Below are positions 51,001 to 62,900 of a stretch of DNA of 64,000 nucleotides, in pieces; position 1 is the stretch's first letter, and every line of letters begins with the position of its first letter. The notes beneath the pieces were generated by a model that saw nothing but the letters and a program-made list of their open reading frames with translations, was not told the origin of the DNA and did not search any database. The DNA comes from Pyrus communis (taxonomy: Eukaryota; Streptophyta; Magnoliopsida; Rosales; Rosaceae). Both the position numbers and the translations under genes were made by a program. Location of the stretch: the NCBI RefSeq assembly GCF_963583255.1, contig NC_084812.1, forward strand, positions 26,553,065 to 26,617,064, written 5' to 3'.

Positions 51001-54000
51001 TGGGGACCTGGTGATTTTATTTCAAATAATTTATCATTTGTGGTATGGGAACATTTTTCCATATTTTTAATGGCGTTTTACCATTTCCTGAGCTATATAA
51101 ATTAAAATGAACTTATATATGGTTGGTGGATCTTCATGTTTATTACTTGATCCTCATATTTTACCTTTGAGTGGTGTGTATCGTTATATATTTTACCTAG
51201 TTTCCCATTGTTGATAGTTTGAGTTGCCGGAGGATGCTAGGATGCATGTAAAGAAAGATTCTGTTATACGTAATCTTTGCCAAAAGGTAACTCTGAATTC
51301 TTCTTGTCCAATGTACTTGATTGTTACTCCAATTTGTTTCAATATCAATTGAGCTTCTAAATGGCCGACAACTCAACTTTGATTTCATTTTGCAGATGGG
51401 CATTACAATTGCAGCTCGCAGATATGATCTTAACTCTGTAGCACCCTTCCAAATGTCAGATATCTTAAATCTTCAACCTGTAGTGAAACACTCAGTTCCT
51501 GTGTGTTCAGAAGCTAAGGATCTTGTGGAAACAGGAAAGATCCAACTCGCCGAGGTATGCACTTTATTGCGTGTCATTATAGCATCAGGTTCCAGATGTG
51601 AGGAAAAGTTCTCGACCAGAACAGACTTGTTGATGAGAAACTTGAAGTCAAAGCTAATTCTCAAAGATGATCAAGACCGACTTAAAAAGTTATATTAAAA
51701 TTTAGAATATAACGTAGCATTTCAGGGTGTATATTTTTGTATGTTCTAGTTCTGGGATATCTACCATGAATATAAAGATGGCATAGGTTTTTATATTTAA
51801 ATATAAAGATGCTGCATTTACCATGAAAATAAATATATTTCAATTCTGGAATTTTCTGAAATATAAAGCAGCATTTCAACTTTCAAGATGTTGGTGGGAT
51901 TTTTATTAATTTGGAACTCTTCACCATAAGAATCTATAAAGATCTTCTATCAGTTAATTGTTGTCAATGACTCAACACCATGTTCCAATACTGATTGGTT
52001 TAATTATTTACTGTATACTTTTGTTTTCCTTCTAGGGAATGTTAAGTGAAGCCTACACATTATTTACTGAGGCATTTTCGATACTTCAGCAGGTAACTAA
52101 TATTATTTGGTTGTTCTTAAACTTTCCTCGATGCGTCTATGTCTAGCACTATTATATCCTTTTTGTGATTTCAGGTTACTGGTCCAATGCATCGGGAGGT
52201 TGCTAACTGCTGTCGGTATGCATATCCTCTTTATACTTTTCAGCAGATTTTTTGTATTTATAATTAGATATTCATGATGCTGATAACATTTGAGCTAAGT
52301 ATTTGCTGCGCTGAGTTTCAGGTATCTTGCCATGGTTCTGTATCATGCAGGAGACATGGCTGGAGCCATAATGCAACAGCATAAGGAACTCATTATAAAT
52401 GAACGCTGCTTGGGCCTAGACCACCCTGACACTGCTCACAGGTATTGCTTTTGGTGTTTATACCTGTTTCAGTAGCTAAGATGGTGGTTGCATGTATATA
52501 TTTTGAACTTAATTTTCCCGTTAGTCTTTTATTTTCTGACAGTATAACATAAACTCAAACTGTTAATTATTGAAATTCTTTATTGGTTGCTCTTTTGAGG
52601 AGTACATTATTGAAATTCGTGATTGGTTACTCTTTCGAGGATTACTATGAAGATTGTCACTGTACCTTTTTCTTAAGATGTGTTAATATTGGAATCTTGA
52701 TGAGATTGTTTGTGTTTTGACATTTTGATTTACGGTGACTTATGAAAGTACCCATCCTATATTCTTATAGTGGATGTAATGTCATAATCAGTTTAAAAAT
52801 TCTTTTATCTTGCATGAGAAGGTTGTTTTCTCTTTAAATATTAATTGGTTTATTTGTGTTTTTATGTTAACCTGTATAGTACTAAACAGTGTTCACACAC
52901 TTGCCTATCATGGTTGATATTATTCTTTCTCTTTCGCACTCCCTTCTTTTTCTGAATCTGATGCTCTCCTTGTCTTTGCAACTTTGCTACTGCAGCTATG
53001 GAAATATGGCTCTTTTCTACCATGGACTCAACCAGACAGAACTCGCACTACGGCACATGTCGAGGGCATTGCTCCTGCTAAGTTTGTCATCTGGACCAGA
53101 TCACCCTGATGTTGCTGCAACTTTCATTAATGTCGCTATGATGTATCAAGATCTTGGGAAGATGGATACTGCTCTTCGATATTTGCAAGAGGCCCTGAAA
53201 AAAAATGAAAGGCTTCTGGGGGAGGAACACATCCAGACTGCTGTATGCTATCATGCACTTGCTATTGCATTTAATTGTATGGGTGCCTTCAAGCTCTCTC
53301 ACCAGGTATGTTGTGGAAGAGTTGTCTTTTTAATGTAATTTTCACTTGAACAATCTCATTCCATGCACTGGGCAACTTTATAGTGCAATTAACATTTTAT
53401 AACATTTGGTGTGGCAGCATGAAAAGAAAACCTATGACATACTTGTCAAACAATTGGGCGAGGAGGATTCTAGAACACGTGACTCTCAAAACTGGATGAA
53501 GACATTTAAGATGCGTGAGCTACAGGTAAGCGGATGGCATCCTTTAGTAGCTTGCACAGTGAAAACATATTGAAGGGTGATTGCATAATATATGTACTTT
53601 AGTAGTATTTGTTTCTGATTCCTAAATTTATTTGTATCTTGTTCCAATAGATGAATGCACAAAAGCAAAAAGGTCAAGCTTTGAGTGCTGCTTCAGCTCA
53701 AAAGGCAATTGACATCTTGAAGGTACTTTGGATTTCTTCTTTTTGCTTATAAATTTGAAATTTTGTTCAATTGAAGGATAATTGGTGTGTTTCCTAAGTC
53801 ATGGTCTCATCGTTACATTTCTCCTATTTCTGTTCTACATCTTTTCATATTTCTAATTATTTGTGAAGGACACAAAAAGGCCCAATAAACCTAGTCCGTC
53901 TCCTAATGCTTCCGTTCATAAAATATTCTGATGTATTGTCGGAATATTTTATCAGAAAAGAAGAATAAGAGGAACTGTGGGTAACGTCTTGAAAGAAGAA

Positions 54001-54597
54001 TATGGAGAGATTTGTGTAATATTGCCACCATAGTGATCCTTAAACTGCTAAACCATGCTGTTTTGTGTCTGGGTTATAATTTACACCAAGAATCTTGATT
54101 TCCAATTAATAGTTTACTTTGCCTGTCAGGCTCATCCTGACTTGATGCAGGCATTCCAGTCTGCTGCCAAATCCGGTGGGTCTGGGAGCTCTAACCCCTC
54201 CGTCAACAAATCTCTTAATGCTGCAATAATTGGTGATACTCTTCCAAGAGGTAGGGGAGTTGATGAGAGGGCTGCTCGTGCAGCAGCTGAAGTCAGGAGG
54301 AAGGCAGCAGCAAGGGGCCTCTTGGTACGCCCACACGGTGTTCCAGTCCAAGCCTTGCCTCCACTTACTCAGTTCCTCGATATCATCAACTCAGGTGCGA
54401 CCCCACCAGTTGCTGCAGAAAATGGAGAAACCGATGGAGCGAAGGAAGCCAATAGTCATCCTGCAAATGGCTCAGCTGATGTGAAACAAGAGCAAGCAAC
54501 AGCGGAGCAGGAAGCTCAGCCTCCCGTTGGATTGGGCAAAGGCTTAGCAACACTGGACGGCAAGAAACAGAAATCGAAAAGCAAAGCCGCATCTTGA
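42055..54597 (+). CDS. FMT: FRIENDLY / clustered-mitochondria (CLU) protein
   Basis: 28 coding exons: 42055-42262, 43238-43299, 43510-43699, 43775-43915, 44028-44184, 44283-44476, 44585-44686, 45432-45567, 45702-45830, 46426-46813, 47316-47420, 47560-47678, 47867-47975, 48065-48154, 48459-48599, 48674-48844, 49022-49108, 50194-50328, 50637-50792, 51218-51286, 51396-51554, 52036-52092, 52175-52215, 52322-52441, 52996-53305, 53418-53525, 53651-53722, 54130-54597; 1407 residues, all joints in frame. Parts in order: charged N-tail, CLU-N ubiquitin-like region (LHLYPVSVKT, DSVMDIRQFLLDAPETCFF), CLU domain (HMYVHNNIFFSFAVD, RGHRVIAQSVLPGILQGD, GSDDRHYLLDLMRVTPRDAN), eIF3-p135-like centre, a TPR array (HREVANCCRYLAMVLYHAGD, DHPDVAATFINVAMMYQDLG, EEHIQTAVCYHALAIAFNCM), and a basic C-tail. 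Arabidopsis FMT (At3g52140) acts in the cytosol in mitochondrial spacing and fusion/association; CLU homologues also bind mRNAs for mitochondrial proteins. Confidence 0.95.
49158..49694 (+). repeat. Tandem duplication of about 299 bp in a FRIENDLY intron
   Basis: In the intron 49109-50193, CCAGGAAATGTGGC recurs at 49193 and 49492. It is followed in both copies by a TTACTGCC/TTATTGCC word, CTTAGATACT, GGGGAAC, and GTGATATATTTT near the end. The copies are diverged by substitutions and small indels. Confidence 0.75.
52556..52640 (+). repeat. 45-bp tandem duplication in a FRIENDLY intron
   Basis: ATTATTGAAATTC followed by ATTGGTT and CTCTTT.GAGGA occurs twice in a row, within the intron 52442-52995. 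Confidence 0.75.
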
Positions 54598-55639
54598 AAT
54601 TTTGAGCATCGAAGTTTTATTGATCGACACCAAGGTGGGTTTTCGTTGCGAGGTTTTGATATTTTGAGGTAAGAATATTTTCTGTTGGTTTTGAGGATTA
54701 GAAACTAGTCCAAGGAATTTGTGGAGCAAATCGGTTCAATATAATTTGCCCTAGTACGTCAGGATGGAAAATTTCAATTGACATGTTTTTACGTTTATTT
54801 GAAAGCAGTTCCCTCTATTACATGTAAAACTGCCTTGATTATTTTCCTGATTGGAGGATTAATCAGCCTTCAGTTCCCTCGGTTGTTTCTGTGCGTCAAA
54901 AATGAAATAAATTGAAGGGCATTTGACAAAGGTCTGTAAATTGTTTGTTCATCATATGCTTGATAAAATTATTTTCGGAGCCGGAAACTTGGCGGATTGT
55001 AGTTTTTTTTATTTGACTTGTATCGTCTTGTTTGGATTTATAAACGTAGATCATAACTTCGTCTAAGCTCTATATCACTGTTATGTTTGAAATCCCAATT
55101 GGATTAAACTTTGGTGAACAAGCTAGATGGCCGCAGGCCCGCAGTACAACCACCAGCATGCATATGCACTTTCCATCGTTGCCGGCACCATCACACTACA
55201 CTTTTGGCCTCACCCGACCACGTTATCACTAGCAGCATCCAGAAAACACATCCAATCGTACCACTTTTTGAATTTTGATGAACTACACCACTAACGTGGT
55301 AGGTAGTATCGATAACTACTTACACTTCAATGAGCAAAAAAATTGATGAAACGAGTGTAAACGGCTCAGAGTCTTGCATTACTTGGAGGAACACTCCCAA
55401 ACGATGAAGAGGAGAGCATGCTTTATCAAATTGAATGGTTTTCAAGGACATGGTTCTCACTTCTCACTTCTCAAAGAAAGAAGAAGGTTTATAGAGCTTA
55501 CTGTTGTTACGCTCAAACACAACTCTACACGTCACATTTGTGGACACCGTCTAACAGTGGCATGCCTATTCTCTCTTTCTCGAGCCATCTCGTGGCATTG
55601 AGGCCGAAAGCAACGCGAGACAAATGCGTGTTGAACCCA
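54598..55639. other. FRIENDLY 3'UTR and downstream spacer
   Basis: The 3'UTR of the FRIENDLY gene fills the first part. From about 55120 the base composition is less AT-rich, but I found no conserved frame, RNA gene or transposon end. Confidence 0.5.
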
Positions 55640-56045
55640 ATCAAGTTTTGACGTCAGCACACCATATATGTACTCTTGATGCTTTTCCTCATCTTTCAAA
55701 ACCTACAAAAAGTAATTAAAACATTTTCTTTTTAGTATGTACGTAAGTTAATAGTAATTAGTAAATCAATTCTGAAAAACAGGTAGAACCTCACAGACCT
55801 TTCAAACTTGTTGAAACTTGTCTTCTGCATAAATAAATTACACGTGCGGTATCAAAATGAAGAAACAATGGCATGATATTCCAATCAACTACCGAACAAA
55901 GTAATCGGTATTCAGAGCTCCCGGCAACCCTCTTTTTTTACAGACTGCAACAAAGGGAATCCATTTCTTCCAAATTCGAAAACCGGAAGAAACGAAAAGA
56001 GGGTTTGTGTTTGAGTTACCACTGTTGTTCCTGAATGCGCTTGGT
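55640..56045 (-). pseudogene. Internally deleted partial copy of the GFA2-like gene
   Basis: Read on the minus strand, the order matches the GFA2-like gene at 62449-63850. First an intron/exon stretch (CCATTTCTTCCAAATTCG; AACCCTCTTTTTTTACAGAC), then an intron piece (GCATGATATTCC...CTACC.AACAAAGTAAT), then the exon for KFQQV with a stop (exon equivalent at 55795-55850), then the exon for VLKDEEKHQEY (55655-55705) behind a matching acceptor. The J-domain start exon is missing and the frame contains a TGA after KFQQV. It lies about 870 bp beyond the stop codon of the intact gene. The exon joints are too decayed for a product. Confidence 0.78.
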
Positions 56046-56590
56046 GTGTTTGACACTGCTGATGATTACTTGCAACCTTCATCATATGGGACTCGCTTGT
56101 AAGAAAGGCATTGATCCTTTATATGCCTCATGTTGATTAGCTGCCACTTGTGCTTCCTTTCTCTTGCTTTCTGATAACCTTGCCCTGCCCTAATCTCATT
56201 GATGCAAACCTTAAAGCTTCAACACGCGTTTTCTTCATATAGCAAGTTGTTCAACCTCGAGTTCGCCTCAGGTGAATGAGTGGCTGCCGCAAGTTGTTCA
56301 ACCTCAAGTTCGCCCCAGGTGAATGAGTGGCTGCTGAATCCTATCACCATGGAGCTTGTATTTAGCAAGTTCATCAAACAAATATTGCTTCAGTGCCAAA
56401 AGTTTGAGAATTTGGTGCATCATTTTCGACATATTATTTCTGTACGTAACTCGTAAAACAATATTCAATTTTTTTGTGATCGCGTGCTTGCGACTGTTGT
56501 TAATCAACTCGCTTGTCCTGCATTGCTTCTCACATACTTGCAAGGAAAACATTTCAATCTCATTAAGGGATATATCTGTCCAATACATTT
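56046..56590 (-). pseudogene. Coding-like remnant of unrecognised gene
   Basis: A minus-strand frame at 56304-56588 (MYWTDISLNEIEMFSLQVCE ... LKLLALKQYLFDELAKYKLH) looks like real protein, and another at about 56080-56190 gives ESKRKEAQVAANQHEAYKG. I do not recognise the family. A 47-bp tandem duplication (56242 and 56289, GCAAGTTGTTCAACCTC words) interrupts the stretch between them. No start, stop or splice framework could be assembled, so I treat it as a decayed fragment next to the GFA2 copy. Confidence 0.45.
56242..56335. repeat. 47-bp tandem duplication
   Basis: GCAAGTTGTTCAACCTC.AGTT...CAGGTGAATGAGTGGCTGC occurs twice in a row (from 56242 and from 56289) with only a few differences, so it is fairly recent. 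Confidence 0.9.
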
Positions 56591-56912
56591 GTGGTAAAAA
56601 TAATTAGGGACAACAAGAAACCCATTATCATTGTGAGATTATAAGTCAGAATATATGTACATTGCCGCAAAATTACTGCACGATGATCACCGATCAGGCG
56701 ACCACCTCGCCTAAATGACAAAGTACGAATTATGACTCGATGGGTAAAAATTATTACATAAACTTACAAATAGAAGTGGCTCAATTGGAACCTAAAACAA
56801 CTCCAATCCTCTACCAGAATGGTCTGGGTGGATCCTTTTGTCTACCTTTACTATCATTCCTTGTCCTTCCAGCTATCATCTAAACAAAGAAACCCTCTCC
56901 ACGCTAATCTCA

Positions 56913-59900
56913 TCAAGATGCACCCGCGGCTGCATGCTTACCATATTCCCCCTGTTCTTCTTTGGCAAACTCTTCAATTAATTCGCGTTGCCTTTGAGTC
57001 AGATTCCTGCATAGTTACATGTCTCAAGTTACGAATAATAAAGATAAAACACTGGCTCAAAGAGTTTTTATGGTCAAAACAGAGGTCGTTTGGAACCACG
57101 AAAACTTACGCTGGAATGCTGACATTGAAATGCACGTATTGATCACCAAATGTATAAGAGTTCCTTGTCTTTATCCCTGTTATACATCCCCAGTAAGTTA
57201 AGTGAGAAATGACCTTGTTCCATTCACATCGAGGGGAGATTAATAAATTAAATTTTCATATGATATTACTAAATTGCAAAACAACATAGATACGCCTTTA
57301 CATAAGCCAAATTATGAATAATAAAATATAAAACTAGAGCACATTAAATGTCAGCCATAATCAGATAAGACTTAAACTTTAACCCGCATCACCAGTCCCC
57401 AACCCAGCTTGCTCAATGCTCACTCAAGCATAAGAAACATCAAAATTTTCTTTCTGCTGATTTTGCTCTGCTTTCAATAAAAGAAGAGGTTGACCGGAGA
57501 TTCAACTCCGAACTTTCAAGAGCAGAAACTTACCACTTACAATAACCTATTAACCAATTTCTAATCCAACTTGTTTCTTCATAGAGTTAATGAGGAAAGT
57601 GGGGAAGTCAAATCTTATCAGAGTGAGAAAATTAACCTATAAAGAGTAATTCGACTGCCTTACCTTTCTTCTTCAAGACTACCTTCTGACCAGGTTGGGT
57701 GCCAGCACGAACCTGCAGACAAGAAAGCAATGTGAATTATGCCACCGTTGATTATATAACAGTATCTAAACTTGAGTCATTTCCACTTGTACACGAGTTG
57801 TCGAAGCATGAGTTCCAAAGCAAACCTTTAATACAACATCGCCTGTGAGAGTTGGGACCTGGATAGTTCCTCCCAAAATTGCCTGCAAAGAAGTATTCAC
57901 TAAACCTCAGTATGCCAATACAATAATGTTTCCTAATAATGGTATTCAGTTGCAAGAAAAGGCACAGTTGATAACTCCCCAAAACCAGCATACAATAATA
58001 ATTAGTCTGCATAGAAACATATTAACTTTCAACAGCACAATACACATAAAAATTGAACAGACAATTTAGCTTGTTGGTGCCTCTGAGGCAATAAGATTCT
58101 GATACAGGATTTTCTGTTATTAAAGCCCATTAATTTCCCGAGAACTGAAAAATTTAAGCAGTACCTGAGTTATACCGAGAACAGCATCTACATGAATGTC
58201 TGCACCTTCTCTACGGAAAACTGGGTCTTCCCTAACCTGCAAATAGATTTAAGATGTAAATTAATGAAAAGCAGCTTATACATCCTAAGGACCTGTTCCA
58301 GTGTCACCCAGAAAAAATAAATATATATACATATACATACATATATCTCAAGTGGACGCAAGGACATTATCAAGGATTAGTAGGTCACCTTAATGGTAAC
58401 AAAAAGATCACCAGGTTGCATTCCATCAGGATCAGCCCCACCGCTACTAAACACTCTTATAGTTTCATTGTCATCAACACCTGCAAATGGAAATAACCAG
58501 TTGTCCACTATTACCAAAAAAATAAAAAGAAATAAAAAAAGCAGATATAGTAGTTCGAAAATTGGAGAGTTTGTTGCAAATGATGATTCATAAATGCAGC
58601 CATATTTTATTAACAAAATAACAAATGTTCTGTTAATATTTGCAAAGGACAAAAGCAAAGGATTAGGCTTGAGAATCAAGAGTGTGTTTTATTATTTGAA
58701 TGCGAGCAATGAAATGGAATGACGAAAGGAAGAGCGACAGCATCATAGGTGCTAAGTATCCAACAAAAATTCTTTCACATAGTAAAACACCCTCATTGAA
58801 ACATTGATAACAATTTAGTACAGAGCCTAACTTGATGCCCAACTCATGGGTGTAACAGTATATGATACGAACGATATAAAAATCAAAAGCATATCAATCT
58901 ATTGAATAGCTTGATATAAAATGATCAGCAAAACAAATGATCCCTTGAATAACGTAAAAACTACAACGATCACCCATACGCAACCAAATGCCTCACAATT
59001 ATAAGAAATACCTGGCATGATGTCTAACTAAAATATAAGAAATACCTGGCATGATGTCTAACTTGACAGACTTCATTCCACTTTTGACCCGTCTTCCATT
59101 ACACGAATTGCAAAGTTTCTGAAACCAAAAAGTGAATTATTTTACTTCGTGGTAACTCATAATAAAAAATGATTACATAGTCAACATTTTAGACAAAACA
59201 GAACAGGATACAACATAAAATTGAGCATAACCATAACAGTATCCAAGGAGATCTAAAAAGGAAAAAATAGCATTGGAAAATAAATTTTTAACACAGCAGA
59301 TCTCATTGATATGGGCAAGCATGTACAGATTTGTGCAGAAATGTAAGTATCAACTTACATGAATCCATGGGAACGTACTAACAATACAGTTTGAAGTACT
59401 CTTATTAAGATACTGCTACCATTCACATATAGGGACTTGTCTCTTCCCCTCTCCTCAGTTCGGTTTTGAACAAAATAGGTGCTTCAGAAGAAAGAGGGAT
59501 AAAACGAGCACACACACAGCCCGGACACATTTACTTTCCCAAAGCCAAATACTTGATCTCTTTTGTAACTTCAAATCTAAGCAATTATCTTATGACAAAC
59601 AAAATATAATCATATGGCTAACAATAGCTGACCCAAAAAAAGGGCAACAAATGTATTATGAAGTAACAAGGTTAGAACAGCAGGCAGCAAACAAAGACTA
59701 AATATTGAAAAATGAAGACATGACACATCTGGAGAAAAATATAAACAATCAAACTTATCTGTAGAGGAGTGAAAATGCATTAGTGCAGATAAGATGTGAA
59801 CCGTACCGGGAAAGTTTTACCAGTCCCCCCACACTGAGAACAAGTTGTCTGCATCCTAAATGGGCCAGTTTGCATGAAAGTCTGGGTATACAGCAAACCA

Positions 59901-62900
59901 AGAGTTAACAAGAGTGGATGACTCGATATCCTTTCTTATTAAAATAAATAAATCAGGTTTATGTTCTTAGAGAAACTAACCATCCCAGACCCTTTACAGC
60001 GCTTACATGATTCAGGTCTGGTGCCAGGGGGAACACCACTTCCACCTGCAATGATCCACAGAACAATAAGTTAGCTAAAAAGTTTCCTTGCAAACCAATT
60101 GGGCAAAAGACAACTACATACTAGAACATTTCCACAAAAGAAAAGAAGACATTTAGAGGTGAACAAATCAGGCATACCACAGGCTTCACAAGGCACTGCA
60201 GCTTGAAATGACACCGTTTTAGCACATCCCTGAACAGCTTCCATGAAGGAAAGTTCCAAAGTAACCTGAGTATTTATAAGAACAGAAATCCATGTCATGA
60301 AGCAAATTCTAAAGCACAAATAAATATCAACAACAAAATTGAAGCGGAATGAAACCTTGATGTCTTGACCACCATTCTGACGGAAAATGTTGAAGATCTA
60401 ATCTCCATCGGAAACAGCGCAACACCAATAACATGCACATACAATCCCAAAATGAAGATAAATTCCCAAAAAAATGCAAAAGTCAGCAACTTGGGAATGT
60501 AGGAAGTATTTTAGAACATATAATATGTCTTCTATGATCATAACATATTAGATAGCATAAGATCACTTAGAAAAGATTCAAAAAATCTTCTGAATACTAA
60601 ATGGAAAGAGAGATAAGAAAGACTGTGGAGTGCTGGACCACATCGGCACATCCTCATCAAGACAAGAACGGGCTCCTTACAAATACTTGACAGGATATAC
60701 AAATTTCACCAGTTAAGAAAACTAGAATATACAGAATAGTTTAATGAGCAACAGAAAAATGCTAAATTAAGTACTTTCATGGTTGTTCAAAGGAACTAAT
60801 CCAAAGGCCTTTTTTCTAGTTCTTCAAAATTATGATCTCAAATTCCAAAACTCCCAGATGACAAGAATACTAACAAGCAAAAAAACCTGACATAAGGATA
60901 GAGTCATTACATTTTCATCAAATATATCTTTAAATGGATTTCTGAAATCATTTGGAAAGCCGTTGCCTTGATTCTCATATGCATCATGGCCCATCTGTAA
61001 GAGAGTGCTTAATTACATAAGTCATAAAGAAAAGGTACTAATACAAGGAACACGGTTACATAACACAATTCTGAAGGAGGCAACACAATAAATGTACAAT
61101 ACAACTGAAGTCAAGATTCACTTACTTAAAAAGATCATGAAGTTAATGAGTTTAACAGCAGAACATGGACTATAATAGTCTATAACTGCCCCTGACATTG
61201 GCCAAAAAAAAAAAAAAAATTCACCAGTATCTTAGGGCCTGTTTGGTATCTAACTTGAGAACAAAACTCAAAATTTTAATTTTTTCTAAAAACACATGTT
61301 TTGATTTAAAAATTTTAAATTCAAAACATTGTTTGGTATGCATTTTCTCAAAACTAATCCAAACAGAAAAAGTCAAACGCCCAGGCGGCCCAGCCCAAGC
61401 AATTACCAGACCACCGCATCCCTCCCATCCCCAGCGGCAAAAGACCAATTTCCCAACCACCGCATCCCTCACTTCCCTAGCGGCGACTCCTTTTGATATT
61501 TACCAACTCCTTACTCCAAACTCGCACTAACAGAGGCTAATCATGTTGGCGGTCTCAAACCTGAGATCCAACAACCATAGGGAAGATGTGGTGGTTATGG
61601 TGGATGCAAGTGAGAAGAGATAAGATTGAAGAGGCAACAGAGAAGAGAGGAATGAAGAGGTGGGAGAGATCAATTTGTCTTGGCCGGAGGGAGAAGGATA
61701 GAGGTGGTGGCTATGGTGGACATAAGCGGGAAGGGATTGGAAAGGCAATAGAGAAAAGAGGATTGAAGAGGCAAGAGGGAACGGAGTACATCGAATGGGA
61801 GAGAGGAGAGAGAGGGAGAGAGAGACGGGAGTGACAGTCCATAAAATAAAAAGTCTAAAAACACACTATTTGTGTTTTCAACCAATAGCCCTTGTTTTTA
61901 GATATTTTTGAGTTATGGTTTTGAGAATTGTATTCAAATCCACTACCAAACAAAGATTTTAAATTTGTGACTCAAAACCTGTTTTTGAGTTAAAAACATT
62001 GGATCTAAATCAAATACCAAACAGGCCCTTAGTATCTTTTCAAAGCGGAACATCTGGAACTATAACCATTTTTTGTATCCTAACCTGCAATACGTCTTCT
62101 ATGTTTTTTTATAGTTGAAAAGAAGTCTTCTATGTTTGTTGAGAAGTACTTTGCATCTTCAGGGGGTAGACAAGCAAAAATTGCTGGAATATATGTTTGA
62201 CTGCTATTGTTTGATAGTACCCAGAGAATGAATTATAAGGAGTTCTCAACAATCTAAGAAAGTGTTATCCCTATCCAGTTCATTGTCATGTAAAACTATC
62301 AAAAGCATTAACTACAAGGTTTTACAAGAAAAATACCAAGGACCCACTCCACATCATACTCAGACAGAAGCATTTCATAATGGAACACACAGAGAAGTTA
62401 ATTTTGAACCAAAATATAGAGCGCATAAATAAAGAATAGAAGTAACACCTGGTCATATTCTTGACGTTTTTCCTCATCTTTCAAAACCTACAATAATAAT
62501 GAAAACAAGTTCTTTTTAGTCTATTCATAAGTCAATAGTAATTAGTAAATAAATTCTGAAGAAAAATTAAAACCTCATAGGCCTTTTGAACTTCTTGAAA
62601 CTTCTTTTCTGTATCAGGATCATTTTTATTTGTGTCTGGATGGAGCTTCTTTGCTAGCTGCAAAATAATTATGGGAGATGAAGGATCAAAGAAAGATGAC
62701 ATTCAGAACAGAAACAATTTAAAATCAAATATGTATTCAAACTACACTACATTGTGAGTACAAATTGAAAAATGACTAAACTTCTAAATATGTAACTAGA
62801 AGACACTAACATTATGCATTATCATGGACGTGTAAGCATCTTATATCTCCTACAGCAGTACTACGATCATACAAGTTTTCTTAGATTCCTAGAAAACAAC

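Noticed and set aside
61221..61885. Several ORFs within 61198-61885 as genes
   Set aside because: They fall in the hAT-like element and come from its purine-rich repeat on either strand.
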